A stretch of DNA of 64,000 nucleotides, taken from NCBI RefSeq assembly GCF_914767665.1, contig NC_059502.1, positions 15,934,001 through 15,998,000 of the forward strand. Reading direction: 5' to 3'. The position numbers and the translations under genes are program-made. This DNA comes from Harmonia axyridis (lineage: Eukaryota; Arthropoda; Insecta; Coleoptera; Coccinellidae). Positions 12,020 to 24,300 of the stretch are shown here, in pieces. The notes under the pieces are model-generated. The model had not been told where the DNA came from. It ran no database searches and saw only the letters and a program-made list of their open reading frames with translations. Each line of letters starts with the position of its first letter. Position 1 is the first letter of the stretch.

Positions 12020-12271
12020 AATGATTACTGACTTTTATCAAACCTCAAAAGAATGCTTAAGGACAAGAAATTTGGTTCTTTTGCAGAAGTAATTGTCGAG
12101 GTTGAAGCCTGCATATTTCGAGAGCAAAGAAGAATCTTTCTACAGGAAATGTATCGAAAAGTAAGAAGAGCATAGAAGTACAACACATGTACGCCCAACA
12201 AGTGAGACATTTCTCTTGAAAATTGGTCAACATATAGATATTTTCAATAAAAAATGTCTCACTTGTTGGGC
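12020..12271 (+). pseudogene. Mariner transposase (3' part) and 3' terminal repeat
   Basis: This continues the mariner interrupted at 10655. It reads LLSNLKRMLKDKKFG, then AEVIVEVEA, then a broken end, matching the C-terminal helix region of DD34D mariners (usually LFSDLKRMLAGKKF). The likely 3' end is CACTTGTTGGG at about 12261-12271, since the mariner at 42.3 kb has the same end. The tail is disturbed by an inverted duplication (see 12124-12340). Confidence 0.75.
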
Positions 12272-12340
12272 GTACATGTGATGTACTTCTATGCTCTTCT
12301 TACTTTTCGATACATTTCCTGTAGAAAGATTCTTCTTTGC
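12124..12340. repeat. Inverted duplication of the mariner 3' end
   Basis: Arms 12124-12212 and 12252-12340 are 89 bp each and near-perfect reverse complements, with only a small mismatch around ACAACAC / GTGATGT. A 39-bp loop separates them. The left arm is the mariner C-terminal coding end, so the right arm is an antisense copy of coding sequence. Both arms include the CCCAACAAGT terminal motif. Confidence 0.8.
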
Positions 12341-15284
12341 CCTGGAAATATGTTGAGTGAAGTGTTACTTTGATAAGAGTCATAAATTTACATAAAAATT
12401 ACATCAACATAGACTCTTATTGACTTCTATCAAGCAACAATCTATCGAAATCATTCAATATGACGACGTGATGTGTCAAAATCTTTTTTTCGTCGATATC
12501 ATCCATCTTTCCCAACAATTTTCCGGATATCCCATTAATGCAGAATGGCAAGAATCAGAAGTTTCATTATATCTCTCAAGCGGAAGTAACCAACATTGGA
12601 GAGAAGAAGAATAACAGGGAAAAGCTTTCAAACTTTCGTCATTTCCTGTACATTGTCGATATGGTAACTGGGAGTGTTTTTATGGCCACTATTGCGTGTT
12701 GGCATTCGGCGGGTAAAATTAAATAGACAAAGCTACAGCGATTAACCATGATTAATTCATCATACATGACTTTCACGATAATTACTCACCAGAATGAATT
12801 AACACTACTGTACACCTAGGTTTGGAAATACTTATGGTAATGTTTTTGCTGCCGTTCTGGCGGTTCGTCGATCGACTTTCATGCAGAGGTTCTATAATCA
12901 ATTCGAAAAGCTCGAGTTTATTTCTGTCAATCAACTGTCATGCTTTGTTCGAAATAACATGAATATTGAAAGCACCAAAAAACTATTTTTGTATAATATG
13001 ATGCAGCACACAATTGAAGTATGTTTTCCGACTATGACATTAAAACTCGAAGTGGAAAATGTATCATGTCATTCAAATTGTGAGTACATGCAACAATCGA
13101 GGCAACAATGGCCTAGTGAAAACGGCCACCGTTTTTCTCAATAATGTTGAACCGAGAGTTCGAACCCAGATCATGTAGAGGACACTCTGATCATTCGATT
13201 TCAGGTAAAAAAATTTAGAATATTCTGTCAGAGTACTTCACATAAAATCTTAGGTTGAGGACGCCAGACTTACAACACAGCTTAAAAGCTACAAGGCGAA
13301 TCCTATCTTTTAGAAGATTATCGGCTCAAAATCCGAGAAATACAAACATTTTGACGAAAAGTTGCATCGGACATAACGTGACCCTTGAGTTCTACGTAGA
13401 ATTTGTTTTGTTGAATCAAATGGTGTCATTATCAAGCTATACTGATCATGCGAAAACTGATGTTTTAACCTATTCAACCTGTAAAAATCAATTTTTTTCA
13501 CGTATCCACCGTAACCCTTGGTACGCACGATGAAACATTCGATATTATTCACAAATGACTAACTCCGAGATCGAGTAAGTAGCCATTGAAAATTCTGGAG
13601 CTGACACTCTCTGATTTTTATTTGTGTGAGCCTCAAAATAAAAAGTCAGACTAGACACGAAAGGTTATCTGATGAAATGTATCAGCCAGTGTATGAGGAA
13701 ATAATAAATGGAATTGGCTGCAAGCGTCCAATAAGTCCGACGGCAAAAATTTTGAATATCTTCTGTGCCTGAAACAATTGTTTGTTATTCGCCCACAATC
13801 AAGATTGTCCTAATCAAAAATGCCAAGGGCCTCAGACTTAAAGAAGTCAGTTTTAACAGCCTTTTACACCTTTCCCGTAAGGTTGAGTTTTTCTGTTGTT
13901 ACGACGTTTTCACTAATACTTAGAGCGATAAAATTATAATTGCAAGTAGTAACAGGAAAGCTAAGAGTCTAATACAACTTTCAGGGAATGCTACTGTGGG
14001 GCATGAAAATAACTTGTGGATGTTCATCATAGGCTTTCAAGATATCCAAAATAGGGTTTTTCGAAAACAATACTAGAACCATTCAATAGACAAACCTCAA
14101 TAGATGTTGAGAAATATTTGGAACTTGGATGTCTAATCATGAAACTGTAGTCTTTCACAGTAATGATTCTTTCTCTCCCACACAGATTCGATCAATATTA
14201 AATTTTGCATTTACATGTAAAATGACTATTGAAAGCTTTATCACCATTTAATTTTGTTCGCATCACCAGAACCAGAACCAGAGAGAAAAGTAATATCGGA
14301 ACTAATACCCAATATATCAATGACAATGGATGCAATAGAGTTGATATTTTACGTCGTGATACAATTTCAAAAACCTTGATGAAAAATTTTGTGTTGATTT
14401 CCTAATGAGGAAACTACTTCAAGAAAATAGCCAAAAAAAGTAGTAAATATTTTAGTTATAACAAATCCTGCAAAAACAAAATTGAGCATGTAGATGTTCC
14501 ATAACAATAGCAAACTATATACGAAATTTCAAGTGGATCAAATTAGCAGAACCCTATAAAATTCGAACAGATATTGACATCGAGATAACTTTGTTTTAAC
14601 TTTTTTTCAGGAGATTTCTCATGAATAATACTATTCAATTTGAGGATAACCGTCTTCGAAACATGTTGACTATTACACTCGCAATTAGTATTTTAATTCT
14701 GAAAAACATACCGTAATCTGAGTGCTATACCACCAGCTATTTTAATTAAGGAAAACATTAGTCCGGAAGTACTATTCGAATTCGTAAAATCGAATTTTCA
14801 AATGAGTTCATTACAAGCTGTTAATTGAACTGCGAGACTCAGCTTAATCCCTTGTAAAACCTCTTAATTGCAGGTCTCGGCTAGGAAATCTAAAGATAAT
14901 CTCCTCCGGTATTTTTTCGAAAACCGGTGCTCTCGACCATTTCGCTTTCAATTCTAAAAGTTATATTTTTATAGCTGTAACAGCTCCCGTTATTTCTTCA
15001 GATGTTATACACAGGGTGTTTAATGAATGATTGTAAATGTTTTCAATGAGAATGTAGGATAATTCGCTAAGTCTGAATCAGTTTCAATACAATGAAACAA
15101 GTCCTGAGACTATTCGTTCATGGAATACAGGATGTTTCATATAAATCTTCAACCGATAGATCTCCTAGATTTTCATAAAAAAATTCGATAATTACGTCTA
15201 CGATAATAATCAAGCTTTATTTTTAGTTAATTATCAGAAACACAGTTTCGAATAGAAAATTTTTGGTTTATTTTACATCTAGTA
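12341..15284. other. No recognised gene; unassigned short frames
   Basis: Frames at 12881-13144 (plus) and 13310-13552 (minus) have protein-like composition but no motif I recognise and no clear splice sites. TACAGGG-like fragments lie near 15013 and 15122 (ACAGGGTGTTT, ACAGGATGTTT). I cannot support a gene here. Confidence 0.4.
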
Positions 15285-16176
15285 TTAGGGCAATTGAAAA
15301 GTCCCAGTCTGGTGCACAGATGGCGGTGCTAGTATTAAATCCATATGATTTTTAGTTAGTAACAACCTTCAAACGATACGTGTCAAAATTTGGCAGCAGT
15401 CCGACCATTAGTTTGTGAGATATTGCGTTGTGAGTGTAGCTACTTCTGTTATTTGAAAAAAGATGAGAAAAAAGAATTTTGTGTTCTGATAAAATATAGC
15501 TTTTTGAAGGGAAAAAATACAGTTGAGGAAAAATCTTGGCTTGATGAAGAGTTTCCGGGGTCTGCACAATCGATTAACGTTTTAATGATTCAGAGCAGTG
15601 TTTGAAGCTGTTCGTGAGAAATAAACCTGAATTTTTGCGTCGATATGTGACAAAGGATGAAACATGGCTCCGTCATTTCACTCCGGAGTCCAATCGACAG
15701 TCAACTGAGTGGACTGCACACCGAATCCAAAGCAAGGAAAAACACAACAGCCAGCTGGCAAGGTTATGGCATCAGTATTCTGGGATGCGCAAGGTATAAT
15801 ATTCATTGATTACCTCCAAAGGGGCCAGACCATCAACAGCGATTATTATATTGCGTTATTGGATCGTTTAAAGGATGAAATCGTTAAAAAACGGTCCCAT
15901 TTGAAGAAAAAAGGTGCTGTTTTATCCAGACAATGCACCGTGTCACAAATCAATGAAAACAATGGCAAAATTGCATGGATTGGGCTTCAAATTGCTTCTG
16001 CATCCACCGTATTTGCCAGATCTGACCCCCAGCCACTTTTTTTCGTTCTCAGACCTCAAAAGAATGCTCGCTGGAAAAAAAAATTAGCACCAATGAAGAA
16101 GTAATCGCAGAAACTGAGACCTATTTTGAAGCGAAATACAAATGGTACTACAATTGGAGACTTTTCAATTGGCCTG
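15285..16176 (+). mobile_element. Himar-like mariner, internally deleted copy
   Basis: Inverted ends: left GGCAATTGAAAAGTCCC (about 15288), right GAGACTTTTCAATTGGCC (about 16158). These resemble irritans-subfamily mariner ends (a ...AAGTCCC motif). It contains a broken transposase. At roughly 0.9 kb it is shorter than the usual 1.3 kb. Confidence 0.75.
15463..16104 (+). pseudogene. Himar-like mariner transposase, deleted and frameshifted
   Basis: It starts EKKEFCVLIKYSFLKGKN and continues WLDEEFPGSA (first HTH). Then about 100 codons of the second HTH and linker are missing, and it resumes at EQCLKLFVRNKPEFLRRY with VTKDETWLRHFTPESNRQ (first catalytic Asp in KDETW). A shifted frame gives MASVFWDAQGIIFIDYL and TINSDYYIALLDRLKDE, then the second Asp block (PDNAPCH-like) in another frame, and the LRPQKNAR end. 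It is the same family as the minus-strand copy at 46552-47600 but more decayed. Not functional. Confidence 0.85.
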
Positions 16177-18190
16177 TTGAAGAACCCTGTACATCATTCT
16201 CCCAAGAACAAATGAACATCATTGAATAATGCATCATTGTAGGTTATAAGTATATTTTTTTGTTGAAGAAATCGATCTGCAGGGTGTAACGTGAAAAATA
16301 TAATTTTTCCAATCCAAAACTGTACTACTGACTATTAACTAGAACTGAATATTGTTTCATTTCCTTGTATTTTTCATGAGAATCTTGGAGAGCATTCGAG
16401 TGTTATAAGGGAAAGTGGTCTAAGGTCTAAGGAAGCATACTTGCCGAGATAACATAGATATAGCTCTATAATTCAGTCTCCATTGATGTTATTTTACTAC
16501 GCGAGTAGTACACTCGCGCAAACATGTTGCAACCTGACGATTGTCGGAGTTTTAAGACCTTTCAAGGAGACACAACAATCTTTTTAGGGAAATTGGCTCG
16601 AGGAAATAAAATATGTTTTAGGGTTTTCATAATTGTGATAACAGGAATCCTATTTGCTGTTCAGGCCAATCGGAATGTATATCAAGAGCTAGATTGTTAA
16701 AATGTAGGTTTCGCTATCAAGAATTTTTTTTCGGTAAAGGCCTACAAGACGCCAACATGTCATTTATGTGTTAAGAAAAAAATTGGTAATAACTTATGGT
16801 GTAAAAGAGCCATTTGAGATCAACAATAAGTATGGAAAAGACCCCGTCTTGTTCGAAGGAATTGTGGCTCCAATATTAAGTATGTCATCTTCACTGCCAT
16901 GCCGAATGCATAGAATTGGTCTATACCAAAAAAGATTAATCATTTTTTTGTTATATCTGTAAGCTTACGTAACCAAAAAAATATTCATTTTCTCAAAATT
17001 TGTGCATAAATAATGTAAACGCCAATAAGATAAATAAATTGTGCGATTTTATTCATATTGTTCAGATGAGATGGGTTTTTGCAGAACCTTCAGTTTTCGG
17101 TTATTTATGGAACAAATTTTAATTAAAGTCGAGTTTTATTTTTAGAGTATTCATTTATAGCTAATAAACTCCATACTAGATGATTTTTCACATGGTTATT
17201 TTCATGGACTCGGATGTCACGCTGGTAGCTATCTCTAGCTGCCTACGTGGTTGGTTGTTGCCCTATAGCCCATTGAGTCTGCCTACCGAAACCACAGGTG
17301 AGCGGCTGGCTTCTGTTCTTGACCTGACGTTCATTTGTTGTTTAACACCAAGTGATGCTCATCCCAACACTTTTTCACAGTACTAAAGAGGACCAAAAGC
17401 CCGAAAAAAGTGTTTACGGTTATAGCACTATTCCTTGAGGGAGATGTCCTTCACCTTTATCTTTGCTTTAAATCAAATTATCCAATAATATTTTTTTGTG
17501 AAAACTACAATGATATCTCAGACCACCTTTACCTAGCGATTGATTATAGTTTTTGATTATATACATGTACCTAACATCCTGTATCTCATAAACCAATGGA
17601 CTAAGGGCATGTTCCAACACTGATTAAGAATATCCCAATTGACCTGTAGAACCTGTTGACCTGAGAACTTGTAGGTACAGTTTTAATGAAACATCCCAAA
17701 TAATAAATATACATATAAATATAATGAAATTAATTCTTCACTATCTCCCTATTTTCTGAGTCGATAAGCATGAATTTAATCATTGCAGGTAAAATATTTT
17801 CATGCTACTCCGAATTATAATCTGGTTCACTGATATTTCAATGTTTTTTTACTCTCTCTTTGGCCTCAGAACTGTGAGGAATTCTATTTGCGTGAATATT
17901 CATAATTCACCAACCGAAATGTTACTCCAAATTCTGCAAATATTCTGAATTGTATATTCAATTCATGAGAAAATAATGGAGCTCCAGCTTCGATCTGAAG
18001 CATTTTCGGCTAGATTTTCGGTTTCCATGAATCCCAAGAAAATTGTTCGGACGAATAATACATTCCTGATGACTTCTTCGTCAGGAATGGCGGCAAAAAA
18101 ATTAGTAACAATAGAATTATGTAGTGCGCTGTGATCATTGACTATAAGGTAAACAAGTATATCTCCATAAAAATCTTGTCTCGGTTGTAT
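16177..18190. other. No gene recognised
   Basis: A small hairpin at about 16500-16518 (CGCGAG...CTCGCG) and another at about 18063-18091 (CATTCCTG...CAGGAATG) stand out. The stretch 17190-17400 is less AT-rich than its surroundings and carries a 68-codon frame, but I recognise no motif. Confidence 0.4.
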
Positions 18191-18199
18191 ACTAAATGA

Positions 18200-18413
18200 G
18201 TCAGTGGATTTATTTATAATTCCACATGTTACGTTACCTCATCGGGTAAGCCATTGAATTTGTTTCGGTCGTGTTACATTAAAATATTTCAAGATCGATA
18301 CGACTTAAAAGCAGTATCAATGAACATTCGAGTTTTTTCATTCACGTCGAACGATCTGTGTTAGTGATTCAATGAGACAGATTAGCTTTTGGTGATCCAA
18401 AATAAATATGTGA
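18200..18413 (+). promoter_or_regulatory. Possible 5' untranslated exon of the LRR gene (speculative)
   Basis: The LRR coding exon at 19737 is preceded by a good acceptor (CATCTTTCCAG, AG at 19733-19734) only two bases before its ATG, so a spliced 5' leader is expected. In the 1.5 kb upstream, the sequence around 18200-18413 has a GAGTCAGTGG (Inr-like TCAGT) near its start and a GT donor in AAATAT|GTGAGTTAA near 18411. Nothing else proves transcription. Confidence 0.2.
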
Positions 18414-19733
18414 GTTAAATATTATACTTAAGTCAATAATGTTTTATAGATAAATCAAAATATGCGACGAAATATATTCGAGTTTTTTGGCCATGAATTC
18501 AAGCAGAACTTGAAGGTCATGACATATATTATGATGTATTCGATTGAGGTATCTTATTAGCATGTGATAAATAGTTCCTAATTGATAACTGTATATGTAG
18601 AGAAATTCAAGCCAGATTCATTTTCTATTTATGTATTACATTAGACACGATAACTCTCGAAAGGATCAACCTATAATTTTGAAATTTTCAGGTTAGGTTT
18701 AGATCTAAGTTGTCGCAGTTAAGTTTGTAAATGGGCAAAATCCGACTGCGGTTTCCGTAGATATGGAATTCCAGAATATTCATTACCTTTGAAATCAGAA
18801 CAAAGTATTAAATCCTAATTAAATTTTGAATTGAGTTGAAATGATTTCAAACTTCAGGTTGATATTGATTGCGTCACCAGAACCAGATAAAATTAAAGAA
18901 AAATATCGGACAAGAATAGTCCATATGTCAGTGATAACCGATATGGTCAAATTGATATTTCGCTTCAGATATACAATAATAATTTCAAGCTTGAATCAAA
19001 AATTTAATGATGGTCCAATAAAAATAAAAAAACTATATTTCAATTACAACAAATCGAATCGAGTCAACATTCTGTCAGTTTGTATGAAATAAAAATTCCG
19101 AGCTTTATGCAATTTTTTTTTTGTTTATCGCGTGGTCAAAACCAAATAGTCAAGCAGTGTATATTTAAATTAACTCAATTTTTCAGTGACATCAACATAT
19201 CCAACTGAATTGAAGTTCTGCATCTACATGTATTTTAACATTCGCAAACTTTTTGAAATTCCTTGTTGCACGCGTCTTCGGAACCATAGAAATCTCAAGT
19301 ACAATATCAAAAAAAAACCTAATATTATTTCAGAATCAAAAAGTCGGACTTGATTGAATTGTTAATTGGTTTACGTAAAATAATAACTTGAATGTTCATG
19401 CTGAATTTCATTTGGATTTTATCATCAGATTCCAACATCTAAATGAAATAACCTACGACAACATAGTCATAAATCTCATCTTATGTGAATTTATATAAAT
19501 TTATGGTCTTCATGGCAGATGACTGAACAAGCGTTCAGAAGGTCCTGGCGCCAAGTTACAAAAAATGTAACTGACTATTCAAACTTCAGATTTTCAGGAA
19601 TGAAACTGTGAATCTCATTCTAAAAGAAAAACAAATACTCAATATGAAGTATAAGAGCACGTTCCACAAATTAATATACTGCAATATTTCTGCAACTTCA
19701 TATTTCTTATTTCAATTTTTTTTCATCTTTCCA
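18414..19733. other. Presumed leader intron, nothing recognised
   Basis: AT-rich. Phrases GCGTCACCAGAACCAGA (about 18869) and a close relative near 14261 belong to a widely dispersed sequence related to the 35-41 kb array (GATTCTGGT...GATCAACACGAAA on the other strand). Confidence 0.35.
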
Positions 19734-19736
19734 GAT

Positions 19737-19911
19737 ATGATGCTTCTAGTATGGATCATATTAGTTGTTCAAATCATCCGGTGTTACGGCCAACAAATAG
19801 GTAGCTGCAATTTCAATTCTATGTGCTCTTGTTCATCTGATCAACATGACTTAAGTGCAAGAACTATACACAGTGTTAGTTGTCTTTCAGTGCCATTCTT
19901 CAAATTTCCGA
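19737..19911 (+). CDS. LRR gene, first coding exon: signal peptide and LRRNT cap
   Basis: The exon starts ATGATG right after an acceptor at 19733-19734 and ends at the strong donor CCGA|GTGAGTAT (intron from 19912), in phase 1. It encodes a hydrophobic signal peptide of about 18 residues (MMLLVWIILVVQIIRCYG). A cysteine cluster follows: C-N-F-N-S-M-C-S-C, then VSCLSVPFFKFP. That is the N-terminal cap (LRRNT) seen before leucine-rich repeats in secreted or membrane proteins. The C-x-F-N-x-M-C-x-C-S spacing and the VPF..FP exit resemble the start of chaoptin-like proteins, which mediate cell adhesion. The join to 49493 gives FP-N-LPEGNINQLEV, in frame. I infer an extracellular LRR protein; the exact orthologue is not established. 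Confidence 0.8.
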
Positions 19912-20029
19912 GTGAGTATATTGTAGATATTTATATTCTTTTATAATATTCTGCTATCTATATTTAACAGTATAACAAATATTATTCTTTTTATCGATAC
20001 CCTGAAATATCAAACATTTAATAGTATAT
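19912..20029. other. Start of the large first intron of the LRR gene
   Basis: The intron runs from 19912 to 49492 (about 29.6 kb), GT-AG. The entries from here to 49492 describe its contents. Confidence 0.7.
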
Positions 20030-20160
20030 TATTCAACGAGCGGTAATGTAGGTCATAACTCACGCAGATGAAGTTTGCAGCACGAGCCGCAGGCGAGTGC
20101 TGTAATTCATCAAGTGAGTTATGACCGTTACCGCAAGTTGAATACTATACTTTATCTACG
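20030..20160. repeat. Hairpin element (CGAG type)
   Basis: Inverted halves: TTCAAC..GCGGTAA..GGTCATAACTCAC on the left and GTGAGTTATGACCGTTACCGC..GTTGAA on the right. A GC-rich core between them reads CAGCACGAGCCGCAGGCGAG. An ACTATACTTT tail follows. It shares style and flank with elements at 24.1, 24.65, 24.75, 50.0 and 61.05 kb. Confidence 0.6.
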
Positions 20161-21430
20161 ACTATATCAATAAATACTAAGAAAAAAATACAGACTTAAA
20201 ATAAAGACAGAAGGAACGGAAAATAAATATAATGTGCTCGATCCCGTACAAGAGAGATGGAAACTTAGTGCTACCAATCACAATCTAACTAGCTTCGGCT
20301 AGCTCGAATCCAGTACAGAGTACAGACATAGAAATTTATTGAAAAACCTTAATAATTGCCTATAAAAATGCATTAAAATATACCAAAAAATATTCCCTGT
20401 AAACGATGACTTAATGATCTTACTGCTACACCAATCTCGAAAATTTTTTCAAACTCCTTTATATTTTTTCGGGCAATTAATTCTGTATGGTAACATTAGC
20501 TGTTTGTCTTTTGAAAATGTATACCTTTATAATATTTCATCTTCACTATCTGAATTAATCGTTTTCAGCAAAACATTCACAATAATTAGATATCAACTTA
20601 ATTTGAAAACGTCAAAAGTGACATTCCCTCGGACATTCCTCCCCTCAATAACAATAATGGAATGTTCCCTTTCGGCCAATCGAATAGAAGCAGAGAAGTA
20701 TAGAAGCACAGATCCATATTTTCTGATTTATAATAGTGAGTTATAGTAGTGAGTTATTATAAATCACGCTGTTTGTTAATAGATACTATTAATTGCTCAA
20801 AAGCAGTTGAATAATGAGTTTATAATTCAATAGGAGTAGATAAAAACAATAAATATCAATTTGATAAAAAATATGTAATTGAATATGTGAAAACTAGAAA
20901 ATTGCAAACCTCTTGTTACGAACTGGAATCGGCGAATTATTTGTAATTGTTTGGAACTCAACGTCCTATATTTTTAGGAGGATATTACTTTATTCTGCCT
21001 ATTTTTAATCTCTCTATTTATAATTTTCAACAGTGAATCTTTGGAATCGATCTAGGAAATTTGACTGCTCAAATTCTCGAGGTAAACGAATTGAATCCTG
21101 TGTAGAATTGAAAGAACATATATGAATCCTCGTAATACTAAAACTGTTACATATCGTTCTAGTACTTCACCTTAATCCTCTTGCTTTTTTCTTTATCTTC
21201 ATCTTCTCCGATGCTTACAGTAGGAAATTTGAGGAGCTATAGAAATTAAATGGATTACACTGCTTACATAGTTTACTTCAGTTGTTATATGGTTCTTGAA
21301 GGGTTTGCGGTACCAAATATATGAATATATAGATGTGAGGTGAAAATTATGGGGGAGGTGAAAGTATTGAAGGACGAATTTGAAAAGTGAGTGTCCTGAA
21401 AACCAAGTTCTTTGACCCTTTTGCTTAGTC
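20161..21430. other. Intron sequence, nothing recognised
   Basis: AT-rich. The 110-codon plus frame at 20414-20746 has no motif and is probably chance. Confidence 0.4.
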
Positions 21431-21434
21431 CTAA

Positions 21435-22190
21435 TTTATAAAACGGGGATCTGCAGATCGCTGGGAATTGAGTCCTGTATCGTGCAAACCGAGACACTAG
21501 CTGTCTATACTTGCGCCCAAGATTGTCTTAAAAGAAACCTCAAAGGGGCGCGTACACTGTGGTCCCTGGAATCACTAAGCCAGAGTTATCTATTGACATG
21601 GGAGTGCCGCAATATCAATAAGCAACTGGCCAGAGGCAATAAAGAAATTCTGCTATGGGTACCGGGCATTGTGATATTGAAGGAAATGAAAAAGCCGATG
21701 AACTTGAAAAAGAGGCACCAAGATCTGATCAGGACTTCTTGGTCCTGAGCCCTTCTTTGGGCTTGGAAAATACCATTACAAGGCAGAGGTCCAACAATAG
21801 GAAAACCATCCGAAGGAATACTTCGGGTCTGTTCAGGCAAAGAAATTTGTGGAGCTTTCACCGACCTATACCAGAAAGCTCCTGAAGGTACCACGAGCTG
21901 AGCTTCGAGTAATGGTGGAACTGCTGACAGAACACTTTCGGTGCAAATACCTGTTATACCGCAAGGATAAGTCGGCGGATGAGATATGCAGGTTTCATGA
22001 AAAGGAGGTAAAGCCGAACACATAATGTGCAAATGCCCAAGGCTGACCACTCACATGCCTAAAAACCACTCACATGGGAAAGTCAGTTCTGGATACTCAA
22101 GATGTAATAGCCAAGGCTACTGGGGATGTCGTCAGTTTCGTTAACATCATCGACGGCTTCCCTGGGTTTATATGAATAGGTAGGGTTAAG
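21435..22190 (+). pseudogene. Non-LTR retrotransposon ORF2 end: RNase H and zinc knuckle
   Basis: Frame 1 reads SLGIESCIVQTETLAVYTC, the RNase H segment with the catalytic Glu (QTE), then a damaged middle and ARGNKEILLWVPG. The next frame continues VPGHCDIEGNEKADELEKEA, holding the conserved His and final Asp region. Further shifts lead to LTEHFRCKYLLYRKDKSADE, then a C-x2-H... knuckle (ICRFHEKE, AEHIMCKCPRL). RNase H followed by a Cys/His knuckle occurs at the end of ORF2 in several insect non-LTR clades (I, R1, LOA, some Jockey-like). The reverse transcriptase part is absent, so it is a 5'-truncated, frameshifted copy, as is usual for LINEs. Confidence 0.75.
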
Positions 22191-22264
22191 AACAAACGTT
22201 CAATTTGGACGCAGTTCCTGGTAGACTAACAGTACTGTGACTACAATGATTCAGTGGAATAATA

Positions 22265-23042
22265 ACGGGTGTTTTTTTTTCGAGGTATATAACTTTAAGT
22301 TGGCATTACTGTTCAAGATGGCGACCAATTTAACAGCTGTTAAGTGATTTATTCTCAGTTTGGTTTGGCAATTCATCATGAATAGACTCATGCCTGAACA
22401 ACTCTTGCAAATAGTTCAATTTCATTTCGAAAATAATGGTACTGTGCGGAATACGTATCGCGCACTACGTCCATCTCATTTTGTTTAGCGATGAAGCGCA
22501 CTTCTGGTTGAATGGCTACGTCAACAAACAAAACTGCCGCATTTGGAGTGATTACTAACTTTTTCATTCCTGAATTGAACAACCATAATGTCCAGGAGCT
22601 GTGGTTCCAACAAGACGGCGCAACATGTCACACAGCTCGTGCCACAATCGATTTATTGGAAGACACGTTTGTTGACCGCCTAATTTCACGTTTTGGACCT
22701 GTGAATTGGCCTCCAATATCTTGTGATTTAACACCGCTAGACTACTTTCTGTGGGGCTATGAAAAGTCATTGGTCTATGCGGATAAGCCACAAATCCTTG
22801 ATCATTTGGTAGACAACATTCGCCGTTAATGTGTTAATGGCGATATACGGCTACAAATGTTGGAAAAAGTCATCGAAAATCGGACTACATCCGAGCCAGC
22901 CGTGGCGGTCATATGCCAGAAATCATATTCAAAATGTAATGCCACAAGATTATCTTGCGGATAAATAAAATTCATGTCAATCGAATAATCCATCGTTGTT
23001 TTATTGCAATTTAAAGTTCTATAGCGCTAAAAAAACACCCTC
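22265..23042 (+). mobile_element. Mariner-superfamily element, 778 bp, internally deleted
   Basis: Ends are inverted repeats: left ACGGGTGTTTTTTTTTCG...AACTTTAA, right (reverse complement) GAGGGTGTTTTTTTAGCG...AACTTTAA. Both sides are flanked by TA (22263-22264 and 23043-23044). TA duplication fits the Tc1/mariner superfamily. Inside is a broken transposase of the WFQQDGATCHTA type. Confidence 0.8.
22378..22960 (+). pseudogene. Transposase of WFQQDGATCHTA type, deleted
   Basis: It begins MNRLMPEQLLQIVQFHFENN (HTH start). A large deletion leads straight to LFSDEAHFWLNGYVNKQN (first Asp, SDEAHF) in a shifted frame. A further deletion leads to LWFQQDGATCHTAR (second Asp) and WPPISCDLTPLDYFLWGYEK (third acidic residue in the CDLTPLDYFLWG block). 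A TAA ends the frame at 22829. This is a distinct, widespread insect mariner-superfamily lineage; another fragment is at 61811-62100. Confidence 0.8.
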
Positions 23043-23044
23043 TA

Positions 23045-24119
23045 GTAATAATAATGATCAAATTTTTTTTCCCGTTCTTTAAACCACAATCACACATATA
23101 TTTCAAAGCCTGCATATTATAATCTCTTTCCGAATAGTTGTAGGATACGAAATATGTAGTGTCATTATAATTCAACCAGAATCCAATCCTAAAATTCGCT
23201 GCGCTATGAAGGTTGAAGGTATATGTATACGGCAGGAACCACTGAAGTTCGATACCAATGATTTTACCGCCGAGAGAACGTCGCTCCAAAATAGTTTTAT
23301 AAAATGCAACCATAAAACACCTCACGAGAGTACCCTTCAACATCACCTTCTATGTCTCTCATTTTGGGCTAGGAGACCTCTTATGATTTTCCGAAACTAG
23401 ATACTGTATTCTGCCTCACCATATATTTCCAATTATAAATGTTTAGGTCATCGAAAAGAAATAACATGATGATAATAATAATTGATTAATGAATTCAAAA
23501 CAATTCACAGTATAAAGAACAAAATACAATATAATCCAGAAAACTCAATTTTGCTCTTCTAATTATGAACATTTTCAATCATTCAACAAATATTTGTCTG
23601 TTTACCTAAGATTCAACTCATTGAAATCCTCTCAGAATATCCTCTATTCGTTGATAAAGAATATAGAAATAGCAGCTTCGTTCTTTGGATGAACTGAACT
23701 GCCTCCAGCAAACGCCATAATTCAAACAAAATTTCCAACTCGACGAAAGACGAAGGAAACGGGAAATCCAACTAGCAGAAAATATTTTGGCACGTTTGAG
23801 TTCAGACGAAGTCTGGCAAGTTTCCTGATATGGCGGATGCACGAAGAAATTACATTAACACTGTTTCGAACCACTTTTTAATTATACCACCTCGTTTAAT
23901 TTGGAGAAACAACGCCTGCTAGAGACGAGTTGGATATATCAAGTTCTTCCATTTCAATAAACAAGGTTGTTCATTGTCGAATAATGTAACAAGGCGAACG
24001 TTCCTGCAGTGCACGTTCAAGAAAATGATAGTCTGGCTTTTTGCAATCCCTACGATATTTTTTTATTTCTGTACATAAAATCTTCACGATTTTCTAAAGT
24101 TAGGTGAGCGTGACATGGG
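23045..24119. other. Intron sequence, nothing recognised
   Basis: The 111-codon minus frame at 23011-23346 and the 74-codon frame at 23618-23842 carry no motif. I see no element ends. Confidence 0.4.
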
Positions 24120-24300
24120 ATTATGCCTTCTAATAGTATATTCTAACACAAGTTGCAGAATGGGATCCTATTACAACACGAATGCTAAATTCGAAAACGA
24201 GCGACGAATGAGCGAGTTTTCGAAGGCATGAGTGTTGGAATTGCCTTCTGCAACGAGTATTAGACGATATTTTCTCTATTTTAGTCAAGTTTTGTGGAAT
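24120..24300. repeat. Hairpin element (CGAG type)
   Basis: Left half ATGCCTTCTAATAGTATATT and TTGCAGAATGGGA; right half ATTGCCTTCTGCAACGAGTA then TTAGACGATATTTTC. The core TCGAAAACGAGCGACGAATG...GAGCGAGTTTTCGA is itself an inverted repeat. The tail matches the 50.0 kb element (GCCTTCTGTACGAGTATTAT). Confidence 0.5.

Noticed and set aside
12881..13144. 87-codon plus frame
   Set aside because: No motif, no clear splice sites, composition compatible with chance in AT-rich DNA.
13310..13552. 80-codon minus frame
   Set aside because: Protein-like in places but overlaps a plus frame of similar length and has no recognisable motif.
17180..17386. 68-codon plus frame in less AT-rich DNA
   Set aside because: No motif and no splice sites; may be part of an unknown repeat.
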